From NCBI RefSeq assembly GCF_037120705.1, contig NZ_JAWLJU010000001.1, positions 748,892 through 812,891 on the forward strand: a stretch of 64,000 bases of DNA, given 5' to 3'. Of the stretch, positions 62,044 to 64,000 are shown piece after piece (position 1 is the first letter of the stretch; each line of letters starts with the position of its first letter). This DNA comes from Pseudoalteromonas sp. UG3-2. Its GTDB lineage: Bacteria; Pseudomonadota; Gammaproteobacteria; Enterobacterales; Alteromonadaceae. The notes under the pieces are model-generated. The model saw only the letters and a list, made by a program, of their open reading frames with translations. It ran no database searches and was not told the origin of the DNA. A program made the position numbers and the translations under genes.

Positions 62044-64000
62044 TCACTGCATTGGGCTGAGGCGCCAAATATCATCGCTGTAATTTTGTATTGTTCTATC
62101 ACTTGAAAACTGACCACTGGCTGCGGTATTTAAAATACTCATACGCAGCCAATGTTGCTTATCTCGGTATGCTTGCGCTGCTTGCTCTTGAGCTTCAACA
62201 TAAGATGGAAAATCCTGCGCCACCAACCACGGATCATTACTGCTTTTAATAGCAGCAATCAGGTCATCAAAAATAGTCGGTTCGAACAGATTAAAATGAC
62301 CGCTTTCTAACAGTGCTAATACTCGCTTTAAGTCATCGCAACCGTCGATTATTTTCAACGGTTGATAGTGTTCACGCACTGCTTGTGCTTGTTCCGCGGT
62401 TACGCCGAATAAAAAGAAATTATCATCACCTACGCTGTCACGAATTTCGATATTGGCACCATCCAAGGTTCCAATGGTGATGGCGCCGTTCATCATAAAT
62501 TTCATATTCCCCGTCCCCGATGCTTCCTTTCCGGCCGTGGATATTTGCTCTGATAAGTCCGTTGCGGGACAAATGACTTCCATTTTAGAGACGTTGTAAT
62601 TAGGTAAAAACGCCACTCGCAAGAACGGTGCAGCCGCACTGTCATGGTTAATCACATTAGCGACGTTATTAATAAGCTTGATGATTTTTTTCGCCATGTA
62701 GTAACCTGGTGCAGCCTTGCCACCAAACAGCACGCAACGTGGAACCAGTCCCTCGGTATCGCCACGGCAAATGCGGTCGTATAAATGGATCACATGAAGC
62801 ACGTTCAATAGCTGGCGTTTGTATTCATGGATCCGTTTAACTTGGACGTCAAACATCATGGTGGCATCAAACTCAACATCACACTCTTGTTGCACCAAAG
62901 TTGCTAAGCGCTGTTTGTTGTTTTGTTTTACTTGCAACCAACGCTGTTGTAATTCCTGGTTGTCGTAACAGCGACGAAGTTCAGCAATGTGGGCAAAATC
63001 ACTTTGCCACTTGTCACCGATGTGTTCGCTGATCAGAGCTGCCAGTTCAGGGTTGCAATGCATTAACCAGCGTCTTGGTGTCACGCCATTAGTTTTATTA
63101 TTAAATTTTCGCGGTGACAGCTGATAAAAGTGATTGAATAACCCCGCTTTTAACAGTTCAGTATGCAACTTGGCCACGCCATTTACTGAGTAGCTGCCAA
63201 CAATGGCCAAATACGCCATCCGTATTTGTGGTTCATCCGACTCCTCAATCAATGACATAGCACGCTGCTTGGCAACATCACCGGGCCACTTCAGCGCCAC
63301 TTCACTTAAAAAGCGGGCATTGATTTCATAGATGATCTCTAGCAGGCGTGGCAATAACCGTTGAAACAAGCTCACCGACCACTTTTCTAATGCTTCAGGT
63401 AATAGCGTATGATTGGTGTAGGCCATGGTGGACGTGGTTATCTGCCAAGCCTGATCCCACTCCAGTTCGTAGTCATCTAATAAAATTCGCATTAACTCAG
63501 CCACGGCAATGCTGGGGTGTGTGTCATTGAGCTGGAACACATGATAATCAGCATAGTCAGAAAAGCTGGCGCCATGTTGCTCAACCCAAGTGGCAATCAC
63601 GTCTTGCAAGCTGGCACTGGATAGAAAATATTGTTGCTTGAGCCTGAGCTCTTTGCCATTTTCGCTGGCGTCATTGGGGTAAAGCACCATAGTGATTTGC
63701 TCAGCGGCGTTTTTTCTTGCTACGGCTTCGGAATAACTGCCTGCATTAAACTCGTTGAGGTCAAACTCATCGGTGGCCTCCGATTTCCACAGCCGTAACG
63801 TGTTCACCACGTCATTGTGGTAGCCGGGTACGGGGACATCATAAGGTACAGCAAGGACATCTTGAGTGTCGAGCCACTCACGATGTTGCCGCCCTTGTCT
63901 GTCGGTATGCACCTCAACATGACCATAAAACTTCACTCTTTTTGCTTGCTCAGGCGCCGCCAGTTCCCAAGGGTGTCCCTCTCGTAACCAATTATCTGGC
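62044..64000 (-). CDS. glgP: Glycogen phosphorylase, N-terminal end beyond the window
   Basis: At least 652 residues of GT35 phosphorylase; the frame stays open to the right edge ([16 protein letters not shown]) so the start is outside. [52 protein letters not shown] and the PLP-lysine site [17 protein letters not shown] are present. Releases glucose-1-phosphate from glycogen. First of the visible glg operon; no branching or debranching enzyme gene is visible in the window. Confidence 0.95.
   Translation of the reverse strand, partial: PDNWLREGHPWELAAPEQAKRVKFYGHVEVHTDRQGRQHREWLDTQDVLAVPYDVPVPGYHNDVVNTLRLWKSEATDEFDLNEFNAGSYSEAVARKNAAEQITMVLYPNDASENGKELRLKQQYFLSSASLQDVIATWVEQHGASFSDYADYHVFQLNDTHPSIAVAELMRILLDDYELEWDQAWQITTSTMAYTNHTLLPEALEKWSVSLFQRLLPRLLEIIYEINARFLSEVALKWPGDVAKQRAMSLIEESDEPQIRMAYLAIVGSYSVNGVAKLHTELLKAGLFNHFYQLSPRKFNNKTNGVTPRRWLMHCNPELAALISEHIGDKWQSDFAHIAELRRCYDNQELQQRWLQVKQNNKQRLATLVQQECDVEFDATMMFDVQVKRIHEYKRQLLNVLHVIHLYDRICRGDTEGLVPRCVLFGGKAAPGYYMAKKIIKLINNVANVINHDSAAAPFLRVAFLPNYNVSKMEVICPATDLSEQISTAGKEASGTGNMKFMMNGAITIGTLDGANIEIRDSVGDDNFFLFGVTAEQAQAVREHYQPLKIIDGCDDLKRVLALLESGHFNLFEPTIFDDLIAAIKSSNDPWLVAQDFPSYVEAQEQAAQAYRDKQHWLRMSILNTAASGQFSSDRTIQNYSDDIWRLSPMQ

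Overview
The window looks like chromosomal DNA from a marine gammaproteobacterium of the Alteromonadales type (Pseudoalteromonas/Shewanella/Psychrosphaera-like). This rests on protein character and gene sets: rnd next to minEDC, ycgL with an MltB-type transglycosylase, an Aer-type receptor, many c-di-GMP proteins, a RpoE-ChrR photo-oxidative operon, and a prophage related to PM2, a virus of marine Pseudoalteromonas. Genus is an inference. No tRNA, rRNA, IS element or CRISPR array was seen.

Layout: 0-6.8 kb holds the 3' end of rnd, minCDE, ycgL, a lytic transglycosylase, and a gbsR-cioAB (cyanide-insensitive-type bd oxidase) operon with a perfect FNR-type box upstream. 6.9-17.3 kb holds a nucleotide pyrophosphatase/phosphodiesterase, a 58-aa membrane protein, two c-di-GMP proteins, a YfcC-type transporter, ferrochelatase and an aerotaxis receptor. 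At 17.3-18.5 kb is a complete tyrosine recombinase whose promoter abuts a dif-like site.

18.6-30.2 kb is an integrated tailless icosahedral prophage of the PM2 (Corticoviridae-like) group. Seen from the right end leftwards it has a repressor, a 30-bp palindrome containing a LexA-type SOS box, an early operon with an HUH replication initiator and small regulators, a membrane-protein pair, the FtsK/HerA-type packaging ATPase, the double jelly-roll capsid protein, a series of tiny membrane proteins, a repeat-rich membrane protein, a probable spike, a lytic enzyme and small lysis-type proteins. Both ends carry a collinear block of about 97 bp that begins with a dif-like XerD arm. In the circular form the repressor and the DUF3653-like gene at the far left end would become adjacent across the joined site.

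30.3-39.7 kb contains two decayed genes (a gluzincin-like metallopeptidase with a frameshift and two stops, and a metallophosphoesterase with one in-frame ochre codon), a periplasmic binding protein, an S9 peptidase, a PhoD phosphatase, a PAS-GGDEF protein, an MliC-like lipoprotein and HU. 39.8-48.4 kb is one ten-gene operon, rpoE-chrR-tudS/ybgA-phrB-NTF2-SDR-FAD oxidoreductase-DUF1365-cfa-DUF2878, with an ECF11-type promoter in front: a response to singlet oxygen/light combining DNA repair and membrane lipid modification.

48.4-64 kb holds a Lon-N-domain protein, an alkyltransferase-like protein, a LysR regulator divergent from an RND efflux pair, RluF, a periplasmic binding protein with a DUF418 membrane protein and an EAL-HDOD protein, and the glycogen operon glgP-glgC-glgA, with glgP running off the right edge.
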